Part shown: positions 26,285 through 35,157 of the stretch, one piece after another
Layout of the letters: each line of letters opens with the position of its first letter
Numbering within the stretch: position 1 is the first letter of the stretch
Assembly: GCF_014192715.1 (NCBI RefSeq)
Contig: NZ_JACHYH010000002.1
Coordinates: forward strand, 456,297-520,296
DNA length: 64,000 nucleotides
Origin: Luteibacter sp. Sphag1AF
GTDB lineage: Bacteria; Pseudomonadota; Gammaproteobacteria; Xanthomonadales; Rhodanobacteraceae
Reading direction: 5' to 3'
Made by a program: the position numbers and the translations under genes
Notes under the pieces: generated by a model
The model's database searches: none
The model's input: only the letters and a program-made list of their open reading frames with translations
What the model was told of the DNA's origin: nothing

Positions 26285-26552
26285 AAGTATTCCCCTGGCT
26301 GACTTCAATGTCTGCGTTCGCGCTGAAACCGGCCGCGTCGCCCCTGCGCGGAGGATGCCACAGCGCATGCCACAAGTTGCGAAAAATCCGGCAACCCTGT
26401 GACGCCGCTCACTTTCTTCGCTGCACCGCAACATTGGCGTGACGAGCGCGACATCCGCCGTGTCGTTTGCCGCCCGCAGTCTCCCGCTGCGATACTTCCG
26501 CAGTTACCCGCACCCTTTCCGGTTGCGGCCATCTGAGTACCACGGAGTTCCC

Positions 26553-27734
26553 ATGTCCGACGCCAACGTTGTCATCGCGGGTGCCAAGCGCACCGCCATC
26601 GGTTCTTTCCTCGGCCAGTTCACCGGCGTTCCCACGCCCAGGCTGGGCGCCATCGCCATTCGCGCTGCGCTGGCGCAGTCGGGTATCGATGGCAAGGACG
26701 TCAGCGAGGTGATCATGGGTTGCGTGCTGCCCGGTAATCTCGGCCAGGCCCCTGCGCGCCAGGCGTCACTTGAAGCGGGCCTGCCCACCAGCACTGGCTG
26801 CACCACCATCAACAAGGTGTGCGGTTCGGGCATGAAGGCCGTGATGCTCGCACACGACCTCATCAAGGCCGGTTCGGCCAGCATCGTGGTCGCCGGCGGC
26901 ATGGAATCCATGACCAATGCGCCGCACATGGTCAATGCACGCACGGGCATCCGCTACGGCGATGGCCAGCTTGTGGACCATATGGCGTGGGATGGTCTGA
27001 CCAATCCGTACGACGGCAAGGCCATGGGCGTGTTTGGTGAAAGCTGCGCGGACAAGTACCACTTCACGCGCGAGGAGCAGGATGCCTTCGCCATCGAATC
27101 GGTTCGCCGTGCGCAGGCCGCACAGCAGTCCAGCGCATTCGCCGACGAAATCGTTCCCGTCACCGTGCAGGGTCGCAAGGGCTCGCAGGACTTCAGCGAA
27201 GACGAACAGCCGGGCCGTTCCGACATCGCCAGGATTCCTACCCTGAAAGCCGCGTTCCGCAAGGAAAACGGCACCATTACAGCAGCAAGCTCCTCCAGCA
27301 TTTCCGACGGCGCTGCCGCGCTGATCGTGCTGGGCGAAGACGATGCCCGTGCTCGCGGCATCACGCCGCTGGCCCGCGTGGTGGCCCATGCCACCCATTC
27401 GCAGGAGCCGGAATGGTTCACCACCGCGCCTGTGGGCGCGATCCAGAAGCTGCTGGAGAAGGCTGGCTGGTCGGTGGGCGATGTGGATCTTTTTGAAATC
27501 AATGAAGCGTTTGCCGTCGTTCCGATGGCTGTTATGCGCGAACTCGACATTCCTCACGAAAAGGTGAATGTCCATGGTGGCGCCTGTGCCCTGGGCCATC
27601 CGATTGGGGCGAGCGGCGCGCGGATCATCGTCACTCTTCTCAATGCGTTGACGGCCCGTGGGGCAAAAAGGGGTGTCGCCGCGCTTTGCATCGGCGGTGG
27701 CGAGGCAACAGCGATCGCTATCGAACGACTGTAA
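26553..27734 (+). CDS. Acetyl-CoA C-acetyltransferase (thiolase)
   Basis: 393 residues, the usual thiolase size; start 26553. The nucleophile Cys90 lies in NKVCGSGMK, and the C-terminal motifs [15 protein letters not shown] and CIGGGEA (Cys379) give the catalytic His and Cys. The enzyme joins or cleaves acetyl-CoA units (acetoacetyl-CoA). Near MCC-beta and isovaleryl-CoA dehydrogenase it could handle acetoacetyl-CoA from leucine breakdown. It is divergent from the autotransporter gene. A longer-chain substrate cannot be excluded. Confidence 0.9.
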   Translation: MSDANVVIAGAKRTAIGSFLGQFTGVPTPRLGAIAIRAALAQSGIDGKDVSEVIMGCVLPGNLGQAPARQASLEAGLPTSTGCTTINKVCGSGMKAVMLAHDLIKAGSASIVVAGGMESMTNAPHMVNARTGIRYGDGQLVDHMAWDGLTNPYDGKAMGVFGESCADKYHFTREEQDAFAIESVRRAQAAQQSSAFADEIVPVTVQGRKGSQDFSEDEQPGRSDIARIPTLKAAFRKENGTITAASSSSISDGAAALIVLGEDDARARGITPLARVVAHATHSQEPEWFTTAPVGAIQKLLEKAGWSVGDVDLFEINEAFAVVPMAVMRELDIPHEKVNVHGGACALGHPIGASGARIIVTLLNALTARGAKRGVAALCIGGGEATAIAIERL

Positions 27735-27930
27735 ACACGGCGTCCGCTTTAATTCGATAAACAGAAAACGGTCAATTAATTAACGCACGCCCCGGTTTAT
27801 CGACGGTTTATCAGGATGGCTACTTTTTAATGCCCCCTGAAGCGCTTTCAGTAAATCGGTAGCGAACCATGAACGACTACGCTATTAATACGCCCGCCTG
27901 ACGGCATTCCACGGTTAAGGAGAAACAAAA
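27735..27930. other. AT-rich leader upstream of the lipoprotein gene
   Basis: About 195 bases noticeably richer in A and T than the rest of the window (TTAATTAATTAA-like runs around 27775, TATTAAT at 27882). It contains a short hairpin-like CTGAA-GCGCT-TTCAG and no gene. It presumably holds the promoter and 5' leader of the lipoprotein gene, whose ribosome site AAGGAG is strong. Confidence 0.45.
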
Positions 27931-28323
27931 ATGAATTTGACGCGTACCCTTCTCGCCTCTGCGCTCGTCGCGCTTCTGGCAGCATGCAGCAACGGCGCGC
28001 AGGATTCCGCGCAGGATGCCCAGAAGCAGGCTGCTGATGCCCAGCAGCAGGCGGACAAGGCACAGCAGGCTGCTGATTCGGCAACCAACCAGGCCACCAG
28101 CCAGGCTGCCACCCAGGCACAGACCGCTGCTGACGACGCCAACAAGGCCGCCAGCCAGGCTCAGGCCGCTGCTGCCAATGCATCCTCGACGGGCGGCGCT
28201 GCTGCTGACGCTGCCAAGGATGCTGCATCGAACGCAGCCGACCAGGCTGGCAACGCGAAGGACGCAGCGAAGGAAGCTGCCGACAACGCGAAGAGCGCTG
28301 CTGACGACGCCAAGAAGAACTAA
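27931..28323 (+). CDS. Ala/Gln-rich coiled-coil lipoprotein
   Basis: 130 residues. Signal sequence with lipobox LAAC (Cys19), then an almost pure Ala/Gln/Asp/Lys sequence of repeated AADxAK or AQxQADKA units, predicted to form a long helix or coiled coil. It resembles small Lpp-like or LEA-like envelope proteins, which are often abundant. The strong ribosome site, AT-rich leader and efficient terminator fit high expression. Function not known. Confidence 0.8.
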   Translation: MNLTRTLLASALVALLAACSNGAQDSAQDAQKQAADAQQQADKAQQAADSATNQATSQAATQAQTAADDANKAASQAQAAAANASSTGGAAADAAKDAASNAADQAGNAKDAAKEAADNAKSAADDAKKN

Positions 28324-28350
28324 GCGTCTTAAGTTCAGTGTGCAATACGA

Positions 28351-28380
28351 ACCGGCTGCCTTCGGGCGGCCGGTTTTTTT
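28351..28380 (+). terminator. Rho-independent terminator after the lipoprotein gene
   Basis: ACCGGCTGCC pairs with GGCGGCCGGT (one wobble) around a TTCG tetraloop, followed by seven T. Typical strong intrinsic terminator. Confidence 0.92.
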
Positions 28381-28506
28381 ATGCGCGCGACCGTGCGGCT
28401 GGCACCACCGTTCTGCCACCCGCTTCACCCTTCCCGTTGTGCCCCGCAGCGTTAACCCTACCCGCCGCACCGCTATGATGTGCGTTTAGCCTGATCGCGA
28501 ACGCCC

Positions 28507-30114
28507 ATGCCTACGCTCACCTCCGCGCTCGATCCCCGTTCACCCTACTTCATCGCGGCCAGCCAGCGTCTGCGCGCCTTGACTGACGATTTGCGTGAAA
28601 CCCTGCGCAAGACAGCCGAAGGTGGTGGCGCCAAAGCACGTGAGAAGCATGAGGCGCGGGGCAAGCTGCTTCCCCGTGAGCGCATTCGCGCCCTGCTGGA
28701 CCCGGGCTCGCCCTTTCTGGAAATTGCGCCACTGGCCGCGCACGGCATGTACGACGACGCGGCCCCCGCCGCGGGCCTGATTGCCGGCATTGGCCGGGTT
28801 CGGGGTCAGGAAGTGATGGTGCTGGCCAACGATGCCACCGTCAAAGGCGGCACGTACTTTCCCATGACCGTGAAGAAGCATCTGCGCGCGCAGGAAGTGG
28901 CGATGGAAAATCGCCTGCCCTGCGTGTACCTGGTGGATTCCGGCGGTGCCTTCCTGCCGCTTCAGGACGAAGTGTTTCCTGATCGCGAGCACTTCGGCCG
29001 TATCTTCTACAACCAGGCCCGCATGAGTGCGCAGGGCATCGCGCAGATCGCGGTGGTCATGGGTTCGTGCACGGCGGGCGGTGCGTATGTGCCCGCCATG
29101 AGCGACGAAACCATCATCGTGCGTGAGCAGGGCACCATCTTTCTCGGTGGCCCGCCGCTGGTGAAGGCGGCCACGGGCGAAGTGGTGGATGCCGAAGCGC
29201 TCGGTGGCGCGGACGTGCACACCTCGGTTTCCGGCGTGGCCGACCACTATGCAGAGAATGACGCGCACGCGCTCTCCATCGCGCGCGACATCGTGGGCAG
29301 CCTGAATCGCGTGAAGCACGTACCGGTTGCGTTGCAGCCGGTGATCGAGCCGCGCTATCCGGCCAACGAACTGTATGGCGTGATTCCCGAGGACACCCGT
29401 CGCCCGTTCGATATCCGGGAAATCATCGCGCGCATTGTCGATGATTCCGAATTCCACGAATTCAAGGCGCGCTACGGCAAGACGCTGGTCACCGGCTTCG
29501 CGCACATTCACGGCTATCCTGTGGGCATCGTGGCCAATAACGGCATTCTGTTCGGCGAATCCGCGCAAAAAGGCGCGCACTTCATCGAGCTGTGCAATCA
29601 GCGCAATGTGCCGCTGGTATTCCTGCAAAACATCACCGGCTTCATGGTCGGCCGCAAGTACGAAAACGGCGGCATCGCGAAAGACGGCGCCAAGATGGTC
29701 ACGGCCGTCGCCTGCTCGCATGTGCCCAAGTTCACCGTCGTCATTGGCGGCAGCTTCGGCGCGGGCAATTACGCCATGTGCGGCCGTGCCTATGGTGCGC
29801 GCTTCCTGTGGATGTGGCCGAATGCGCGCATCAGTGTCATGGGCGGCGAGCAGGCAGCCTCCGTGCTGGCCACCGTGCGTCGTGACGGCATCGAGGCCGC
29901 TGGCGGACAGTGGAGCGCTGAGGAAGAAGCGGCGTTCAAGGCACCGATCCGCGATCAGTATGAACATCAGGGGCACCCCTATTACGCCAGCGCGCGTCTG
30001 TGGGACGACGGCATCATTGATCCGGCCGATACCCGCCGGGTGCTGGGGCTGGCGATCTCCGCCTCGCTCAATGCGCCCATCGAGCAGGGACGATTCGGTG
30101 TCTTCCGCATGTGA
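28507..30114 (+). CDS. mccB: Methylcrotonyl-CoA carboxylase, carboxyltransferase (beta) subunit
   Basis: 535 residues, the family's usual length. Both carboxyltransferase halves are visible: the N-terminal one with [19 protein letters not shown] and [13 protein letters not shown], the C-terminal one with [19 protein letters not shown] and [16 protein letters not shown], which point to methylcrotonyl- rather than propionyl-CoA. It transfers CO2 from biotin to 3-methylcrotonyl-CoA in leucine breakdown. The biotin-carrying alpha subunit, methylglutaconyl-CoA hydratase and HMG-CoA lyase, normally adjacent, are not in this window. Confidence 0.92.
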   Translation: MPTLTSALDPRSPYFIAASQRLRALTDDLRETLRKTAEGGGAKAREKHEARGKLLPRERIRALLDPGSPFLEIAPLAAHGMYDDAAPAAGLIAGIGRVRGQEVMVLANDATVKGGTYFPMTVKKHLRAQEVAMENRLPCVYLVDSGGAFLPLQDEVFPDREHFGRIFYNQARMSAQGIAQIAVVMGSCTAGGAYVPAMSDETIIVREQGTIFLGGPPLVKAATGEVVDAEALGGADVHTSVSGVADHYAENDAHALSIARDIVGSLNRVKHVPVALQPVIEPRYPANELYGVIPEDTRRPFDIREIIARIVDDSEFHEFKARYGKTLVTGFAHIHGYPVGIVANNGILFGESAQKGAHFIELCNQRNVPLVFLQNITGFMVGRKYENGGIAKDGAKMVTAVACSHVPKFTVVIGGSFGAGNYAMCGRAYGARFLWMWPNARISVMGGEQAASVLATVRRDGIEAAGGQWSAEEEAAFKAPIRDQYEHQGHPYYASARLWDDGIIDPADTRRVLGLAISASLNAPIEQGRFGVFRM

Positions 30115-30140
30115 CAAGGCGCCAGAAGGCATTGGAGACA

Positions 30141-30172
30141 TTGGTTTAGCTCAGCTGGCTAAGTCACTGCCC
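30141..30172 (+). other. Short tRNA D-arm-like fragment
   Basis: GGTTTAGCTCAGCTGGCTAA resembles the 5' part of a tRNA (acceptor start, TAGCTCAGCTGG D-arm) but the D stem does not close with GAGC and no anticodon or T arm follows. It lies between mccB and xseA. It may be a tRNA remnant or coincidence. Confidence 0.25.
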
Positions 30173-30211
30173 CATCGACATTCCTTGTCGCCGTGCTAAC
30201 CTCGGCGACCC

Positions 30212-31555
30212 ATGTCCGAGCACCACGATCCCGCAAGCCCGCACGTCCTCACGCCTACCGGTCTGAACCGGCTGGTGCGCGACTTGCTGGAAGACGCCCT
30301 GGGCACGGTGTGGATCGAAGGCGAGTTGTCCAATGTCGCTCGCCCTGCCTCGGGCCATGTGTACTTCACGTTGAAGGATGCTGGCGCGCAGGTGCGTTGC
30401 GCCATGTTCCGCACAGCCGCTTCACGACTCCGCTTCAAGGCGGTGGATGGCCTGCATGTACTCATTCGCGCGAAGGTCGGGCTGTATGAGGCGCGCGGTG
30501 AATTCCAGCTCGTGGCCGAGCACATGGAGCTGGCCGGAGAAGGCGCGCTGCAACGCGAGTTCGAGCAACTGAAGGCACGCCTCGGCGCCGAAGGCCTGTT
30601 CGACACCGCCCGCAAACGCGAACTGCCGCCCTTCCCGCGCCGCATCGGCGTCATTACCTCGGCGACCGGTGCCGCAGTCCGCGACGTATTGAGCGTGCTT
30701 GGCCGCCGCCTCCCCATCGCGGAGGTGGATGTGCTTCCCGTGCCCGTGCAGGGACGCGAAGCGCCACCGGCCATTGCCGCCATGCTGCGTCGCGCGTCGG
30801 CCAGCGGACATTACGACGTGCTGCTGCTCACCCGCGGCGGTGGTTCGCTGGAAGATCTCTGGGCTTTCAACGACGAAGCCGTGGCACGCGCCATTCACGC
30901 CAGCGCTGTGCCTGTGGTGTCGGCGGTGGGCCATGAAGTGGACTTCACCATTGCCGACTTCGTGGCCGATCTCCGTGCCGCCACGCCGTCCGCTGCCGCC
31001 GAGTTGCTGGTGCCTGATGGCGCTGATCTTGAACGCCGCCTGGAACGCCTGCGCCAGCGCATGGCCACGTTGATGTCGCGCCGTCTGCAAGCGCAGGCCC
31101 AGCGCGCGGATCATCTGCGGGCGCGCCTTCAGGCTCAACGCCCGCAGGCAAGGCTCGCTCGCGATGCGCAGCGTCTGGACGCCCTGCGTCAGCGCCTGCT
31201 GCGTGCCGTGTCGCAGGCCAATGCGCTGCGTGCCGCACGACTGGACCGACTGCACGGCCGTCTGCTCGCGCAACATCCCCGACAGAAGCTGCTGCCCTGG
31301 CAGCGACGCATCACCGAATTGCAGATGCGTCTGCGTTCTGCGATGGAACGGCGCATCGAACGGGACCGCGCCCGACTGACCCAACAGGCACGCACCCTGC
31401 ACGCCGTGAGCCCGCTGGCCACGCTGGAGCGCGGCTACGCCATCGTGCTGGACAGCCACGAACGCGTGGTGCGCCAGGCCGATAACGTCGCGCCGGGCGA
31501 TGCGCTGAAAGTGATGCTGGCCCAGGGCCAGATGACGGTCGTCCGCAAGGACTGA
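30212..31555 (+). CDS. xseA: Exodeoxyribonuclease VII large subunit
   Basis: 447 residues. The N-terminal OB-fold begins LTPTGLNRLVRDLLEDALGTVWIEGELSN and FTLKDAGAQVRCAMFR. The catalytic core follows with RIGVITSATGAAVRDVL, LLLTRGGGSLEDLWAFND and PVVSAVGHEVDFTIAD, then a long Arg/Gln-rich coiled coil and a C-terminal segment ERGYAIVLDS. These are the standard marks of XseA, which with XseB degrades single-stranded DNA in repair. The small subunit is not in the window. Confidence 0.95.
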   Translation: MSEHHDPASPHVLTPTGLNRLVRDLLEDALGTVWIEGELSNVARPASGHVYFTLKDAGAQVRCAMFRTAASRLRFKAVDGLHVLIRAKVGLYEARGEFQLVAEHMELAGEGALQREFEQLKARLGAEGLFDTARKRELPPFPRRIGVITSATGAAVRDVLSVLGRRLPIAEVDVLPVPVQGREAPPAIAAMLRRASASGHYDVLLLTRGGGSLEDLWAFNDEAVARAIHASAVPVVSAVGHEVDFTIADFVADLRAATPSAAAELLVPDGADLERRLERLRQRMATLMSRRLQAQAQRADHLRARLQAQRPQARLARDAQRLDALRQRLLRAVSQANALRAARLDRLHGRLLAQHPRQKLLPWQRRITELQMRLRSAMERRIERDRARLTQQARTLHAVSPLATLERGYAIVLDSHERVVRQADNVAPGDALKVMLAQGQMTVVRKD

Positions 31556-31627
31556 CCCGGTCACGCCGGCTGAACGAGCCGTGCCGGATCATTCATCTCC
31601 ACTCTTCCCCTGTCTTACGAGGCGATC

Positions 31628-33058
31628 ATGCTCGATAAGAGTTATCCCTATTACGTGGCCAACAAGCCATACGCCCCCAATACCGATCTTGCCGTTACCG
31701 ACAAGTATTCCGGGGAAATAGCCGCACGTGTGGCCATGCCGGACGATGCCGCCGTGGAAAAGGCCATTGCCGCCGCTGTCGCCGCGACCGGCCCCATGAA
31801 GGCGTTCAAGCCCTATCAGCGCCAGGCCGTACTGGAGCACTGTGTTCGGCGTTTCGGCGAGCGCCAGGACGAACTGGCCTATGCCCTGTGCGTGGAGGCG
31901 GGCAAACCCATCAAGGATGCGAAGGGCGAAGTGGTTCGCCTGATTGAGACATTCAAGATCGCCGCCGAAGAATCCGTGCGCATTAACGGCGAAACCATAA
32001 ATCTTGAAATTTCCGCGCGCAGTGCGGGCTATCACGGCTACACCAGGCGCGTGCCGATTGGCCCCGTGGCATTCATCACGCCATTCAATTTCCCCCTTAA
32101 CCTGGTTGCGCACAAAGTGGCACCTGCCATCGCGGCCGGCTGTCCCTTCGTGCTGAAACCTGCTGAGCGCACGCCGCTTGGCGCGCTGATCATCGGCCAG
32201 ATTCTCGCCGAGACAGATCTTCCCGAAGGGGCGTTTTCCGTATTGCCGCTGGAAGGTCGCGCCGCCTCGCCCCTGGTCACCGATCCGCGCCTGAAAATGC
32301 TGTCGTTCACCGGCGGCCTCATCGGCTGGGATTTGCGCGCACAGGCCGGGCACAAGAAAGTGACCCTGGAACTCGGCGGCAACGCCGCGTGCATCGTCGA
32401 TGGCGATCAGGGTGCGCAGCTGGACAAGGTCGTGGAACGCATCGTTTTCGGCGCTTACTACCAGTCCGGACAGAGCTGCATCAGCGTGCAGCGCATCCTC
32501 GCCCACGCGGCCATTTACGACGAACTGAAATCCCGGCTGGTCACTGCCGTCAAGGCGCTGAAATCCGGCGACCCGAAAGACTCCAGCACCTTCCTCGGTC
32601 CCATGATCGACGAGGCTGCCGCCACCCGACTTGCCTCGTGGGTGGAAGAAGCGCGCAGTGCCGGCGCCACCGTGCTGTGTGGCGGTGGACGCAAAGGCGC
32701 CATGCTGGAGGCCACGCTGCTTGAAAACGTGCCGCACGACGCACGCGTGCAGCGTCAGGAAGTTTTCGGCCCGGTCGCCCTGATGCAGCGCGTGGAAAAC
32801 TTCGACGAAGCGATCCGCGTGGCCAATGACTCGGATTTCGGACTTCAGGCCGGCGTCTTCACCAACGACCTGCGCCATGCGATGCGCGCATGGGACGAAC
32901 TGGAACAGGGTGGCGTCATCGTCAACGACATCCCCAGTTTCCGCGTGGACAACATGCCTTACGGCGGCGCGAAGTCGTCCGGACTCGGTCTGGAGGGCGT
33001 GCGCTACGCCATCGAAGACATGACTGAATTGCGCCTGATGGTAATTCGCGACATCTGA
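31628..33058 (+). CDS. NAD(P)-dependent aldehyde dehydrogenase
   Basis: 476 residues. ALDH superfamily: Glu248 in TLELGGNAA, catalytic Cys284 in SGQSCISVQR, and TPFNFPLNLVAHK (151-163) with KPAERTP. The sequence type is closest to the GapN / lactaldehyde / phosphonoformaldehyde group (motif SFTGG rather than SFTGSTxxG), with no certain substrate. It is a single gene 72 bases after xseA; a perfect hairpin follows before the lipase-like gene. Confidence 0.85.
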   Translation: MLDKSYPYYVANKPYAPNTDLAVTDKYSGEIAARVAMPDDAAVEKAIAAAVAATGPMKAFKPYQRQAVLEHCVRRFGERQDELAYALCVEAGKPIKDAKGEVVRLIETFKIAAEESVRINGETINLEISARSAGYHGYTRRVPIGPVAFITPFNFPLNLVAHKVAPAIAAGCPFVLKPAERTPLGALIIGQILAETDLPEGAFSVLPLEGRAASPLVTDPRLKMLSFTGGLIGWDLRAQAGHKKVTLELGGNAACIVDGDQGAQLDKVVERIVFGAYYQSGQSCISVQRILAHAAIYDELKSRLVTAVKALKSGDPKDSSTFLGPMIDEAAATRLASWVEEARSAGATVLCGGGRKGAMLEATLLENVPHDARVQRQEVFGPVALMQRVENFDEAIRVANDSDFGLQAGVFTNDLRHAMRAWDELEQGGVIVNDIPSFRVDNMPYGGAKSSGLGLEGVRYAIEDMTELRLMVIRDI

Positions 33059-33074
33059 CACATAACCTGCAACA

Positions 33075-33094
33075 GCGCCAGCTCAAGCTGGCGC
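33075..33094. terminator. Perfect short hairpin between aldehyde dehydrogenase and lipase-like gene
   Basis: GCGCCAGCT and AGCTGGCGC are perfect nine-base arms with a CA centre, lying 22 bases before the next start. No T-run is present, so it may be a weak terminator, an attenuator or an mRNA-stabilising hairpin. Confidence 0.45.
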
Positions 33095-33116
33095 AGTACT
33101 TTCCTGAGGCTAGCGG

Positions 33117-34544
33117 ATGACAACCCTCATTTTCCTCCAGGGCTGGAGCGTCACCGACACTTCCACTTACGGCCAGTTGCCCGCCGCCATGCGTGATCGT
33201 GTGGCGCAGCAAGGTGGCACGCTCACCACGCTGGACATTCACCTGGCCGAATACATCACGTTCGTGGATGCGGTGACCATGGACGACATCGTGCGCGCGT
33301 TCGACAGCGCATTGCGAAAACTGAACCTTCCCAACGGGGAGTTCGACTGCATCGCCCATTCCACGGGAGGGCCGGTCGTCATGGCATGGCTGCGCGCGCA
33401 ACACGACAAGCCGTCGCTGTACGCGCCGCTGAAGTTGCGCCACCTGATGATGCTGGCACCGGCGCATTTTGGTTCCGCACTGGCCCAGTTGGGCAAAGGC
33501 GCGCTCGGCCGTCTGAAAGCCTGGTTTGGTGGCGTTGAGCCCGGCCAGCGCGTGCTCGACTGGCTGGAGCTGGGCAGCGACGAATCACTGAGACAGAACA
33601 TCGACCTGATCCACGGCACCGACTTCTCCCTCAGCGGTACGTATCTTTTTGGCCTGATCGGCGACCGCCCTGACCGCAAACTCTACGACGTCATCAACTC
33701 CTACACCGGCGAAGATGGCTCCGATGGCGTCGTGCGGCTGGCCGCGGCGAACCTCAACGCCACGCATGCGGTGCTGGCGCAGGACCCGGTGACGATGCAG
33801 TTCTCCGTCACGGTAAAGCGCTCACCCCGCACCGCGTTTCGCCTGATGCCCGGCCTTGCCCACACGGGGAATCACGGGATCATGGCCGGCACACCCACGC
33901 CTTCGATCACGGTGGACACGCTGCTGCGGTGTCTTGCCGTGAATTCCCAGGCGAGCTACGCCGCGTTGTGCGATGCGTTTGCCAACGAGAATGCCGCGCG
34001 CGACGCCGACAAAGTCGAACTGGAACCTGCGGGCATTTTTTCTCCGCGCGTGCACATTCACGATCCGCGCAGCATGCTGATTCTGCGTCTCGCCGATGAC
34101 CGCTCTGAGCCGCTGCCCGACGCGCAGTTTCAATTAACCGCAGGTCCCGACGCCAGCGAGAACGAATTGCCGCAAGGCTTCATGCTGGACCGGCAGGCCA
34201 ATTCACAAAGCGCTGGCGTGGTGACACTGTTTCTCAATTACGACGTGATGGCAGGCGACGCAGCCGTCACCGATCCACGCGATTCAAGCAAGACATTGCG
34301 CCAGGCGCTGGTCGGCCATCGACCGTATGGCGCACGCGTGGCGCCGAAAGATCTGAGCGGACTGGTCCACCACCTGGTCGGCGTGACCGCAACCGACAGC
34401 GATTTGCTGGACAGCATGGGCCCGCATGAAACCACGGTGGTTGACGTCGTACTAGCCCGCCGCGTGACCGAAGGGGTGTTCCGCTTCACGTCCAATCTGG
34501 CCCCGGAAGATTTCCGCCAGCCCGTGCAGGGTGCGGATCTGTAG
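33117..34544 (+). CDS. Lipase-like alpha/beta hydrolase with long C-terminal region
   Basis: 475 residues without a signal peptide. The N-terminal part opens FLQGWSVTDTSTYGQLP, with LQGW in place of the usual LHGW oxyanion segment. It carries a lipase-type nucleophile elbow AHSTGGP (Ser82). A catalytic-triad Asp may lie in YTGEDGSDGVV and a His in HTGNHGIMAG (about residue 255). The last 180 residues (FSPRVHIHDPRSMLILRL onward) look like a beta-rich accessory domain. Similar proteins are annotated as phospholipases or lipases; some such enzymes are secreted effectors. Substrate and export route are unknown. Confidence 0.65.
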   Translation: MTTLIFLQGWSVTDTSTYGQLPAAMRDRVAQQGGTLTTLDIHLAEYITFVDAVTMDDIVRAFDSALRKLNLPNGEFDCIAHSTGGPVVMAWLRAQHDKPSLYAPLKLRHLMMLAPAHFGSALAQLGKGALGRLKAWFGGVEPGQRVLDWLELGSDESLRQNIDLIHGTDFSLSGTYLFGLIGDRPDRKLYDVINSYTGEDGSDGVVRLAAANLNATHAVLAQDPVTMQFSVTVKRSPRTAFRLMPGLAHTGNHGIMAGTPTPSITVDTLLRCLAVNSQASYAALCDAFANENAARDADKVELEPAGIFSPRVHIHDPRSMLILRLADDRSEPLPDAQFQLTAGPDASENELPQGFMLDRQANSQSAGVVTLFLNYDVMAGDAAVTDPRDSSKTLRQALVGHRPYGARVAPKDLSGLVHHLVGVTATDSDLLDSMGPHETTVVDVVLARRVTEGVFRFTSNLAPEDFRQPVQGADL

Positions 34545-34549
34545 ACAGA

Positions 34550-34626
34550 TGGTGACCCCGGCGCGATTCGAACGCGCGACCTGCCGCTTAGGAGGCGACC
34601 GCTCTATCCAGCTGAGCTACGGGGTC
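34550..34626 (-). tRNA. tRNA-Arg (anticodon CCT)
   Basis: On the minus strand: acceptor GACCCCG / CGGGGTC, D arm GCTC-AGCTGGATA-GAGC, anticodon stem GTCGC / GCGGC with loop CTCCTAA (anticodon CCT), T arm GCGCG-TTCGAAT-CGCGC, discriminator A and an encoded CCA. All arms pair, so it is intact. It reads the AGG arginine codon, rare in this GC-rich genome. Such tRNA genes often serve as integration sites, but no integrase is adjacent here. Confidence 0.96.
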
Positions 34627-34685
34627 ATCGCCCGAAGGATAGCGGGGAACAGCGTATCGGGAAAGGCTGAGGATCTGGCGCAGCC

Positions 34686-34952
34686 TCAATGCTGGAGGGT
34701 GCCTACAGGCAGCAGCGTCGGATCGAGCGGACGTTTCACGTCGCCGCCGAAAGCCCGGCGCACGCCATCGGCGCCTTCCACAGCCACGAGGGCGCGGGTG
34801 GAGTCGTGCTCAACGTGCGCAGCCCGGTTCATGGCAAAGCGCAACGCGTCCACCCGCGAGGGGAACTGCGCAACCACGCGATTGTCCTGGCGCACGTCCC
34901 ACGCCCGATTTTCATTGGGGCGATAGGGGATGTCGAATACAACCGTCGGCAT
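34686..34952 (-). CDS. Small DUF2188-like protein
   Basis: 88 residues from ATG 34952, preceded by AAAGGA; upstream in-frame codons lack a ribosome site. The sequence (FDIPYRPNENRAWDVRQDNRVVAQFPSR, then DALRFAMNRAA and LVAVEGADGVRRAFG) follows the strand-helix-strand pattern of DUF2188-type small proteins. Their role is unknown. It stands alone, convergent to tRNA-Arg's surroundings and divergent from the aldehyde dehydrogenase at 35158. Confidence 0.65.
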   Translation of the reverse strand: MPTVVFDIPYRPNENRAWDVRQDNRVVAQFPSRVDALRFAMNRAAHVEHDSTRALVAVEGADGVRRAFGGDVKRPLDPTLLPVGTLQH

Positions 34953-35157
34953 GAGAAGTCCTTTGAAATCTCGGAGAACACGGTGCCAGCATGAACTTGC
35001 GGGTGTCGTTGGCGGGTCTGCTGGCGCGCTTATCTCCGCGACACTTCCGTGACATTCGTGCACGTCGCGCCGCACAACGGGGTCTTACCACCCGTTTGCT
35101 AGAATCGCGGTTTTACCAAGGCCGGAAGTCATCCTCCGCGCCCCCACAGGAGCCGTC

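Noticed and set aside
27931..28323. Short repeats suggestive of a repeat array
   Set aside because: The repetition comes from Ala-, Gln- and Asp-rich codons in the lipoprotein gene; there are no regular spacers, so it is not a CRISPR array. No CRISPR was seen anywhere in the window.
27848..28345. Repetitive Gln/Arg/Pro-rich minus-strand frames opposite the lipoprotein gene
   Set aside because: They mirror the Ala/Gln repeats of the lipoprotein, which has its own lipobox, ribosome site and terminator.
34550..34626. tRNA-Arg as attachment site of an integrated island
   Set aside because: No integrase gene and no direct repeat of the tRNA 3' end could be found in the flanking genes, which are ordinary metabolic genes.
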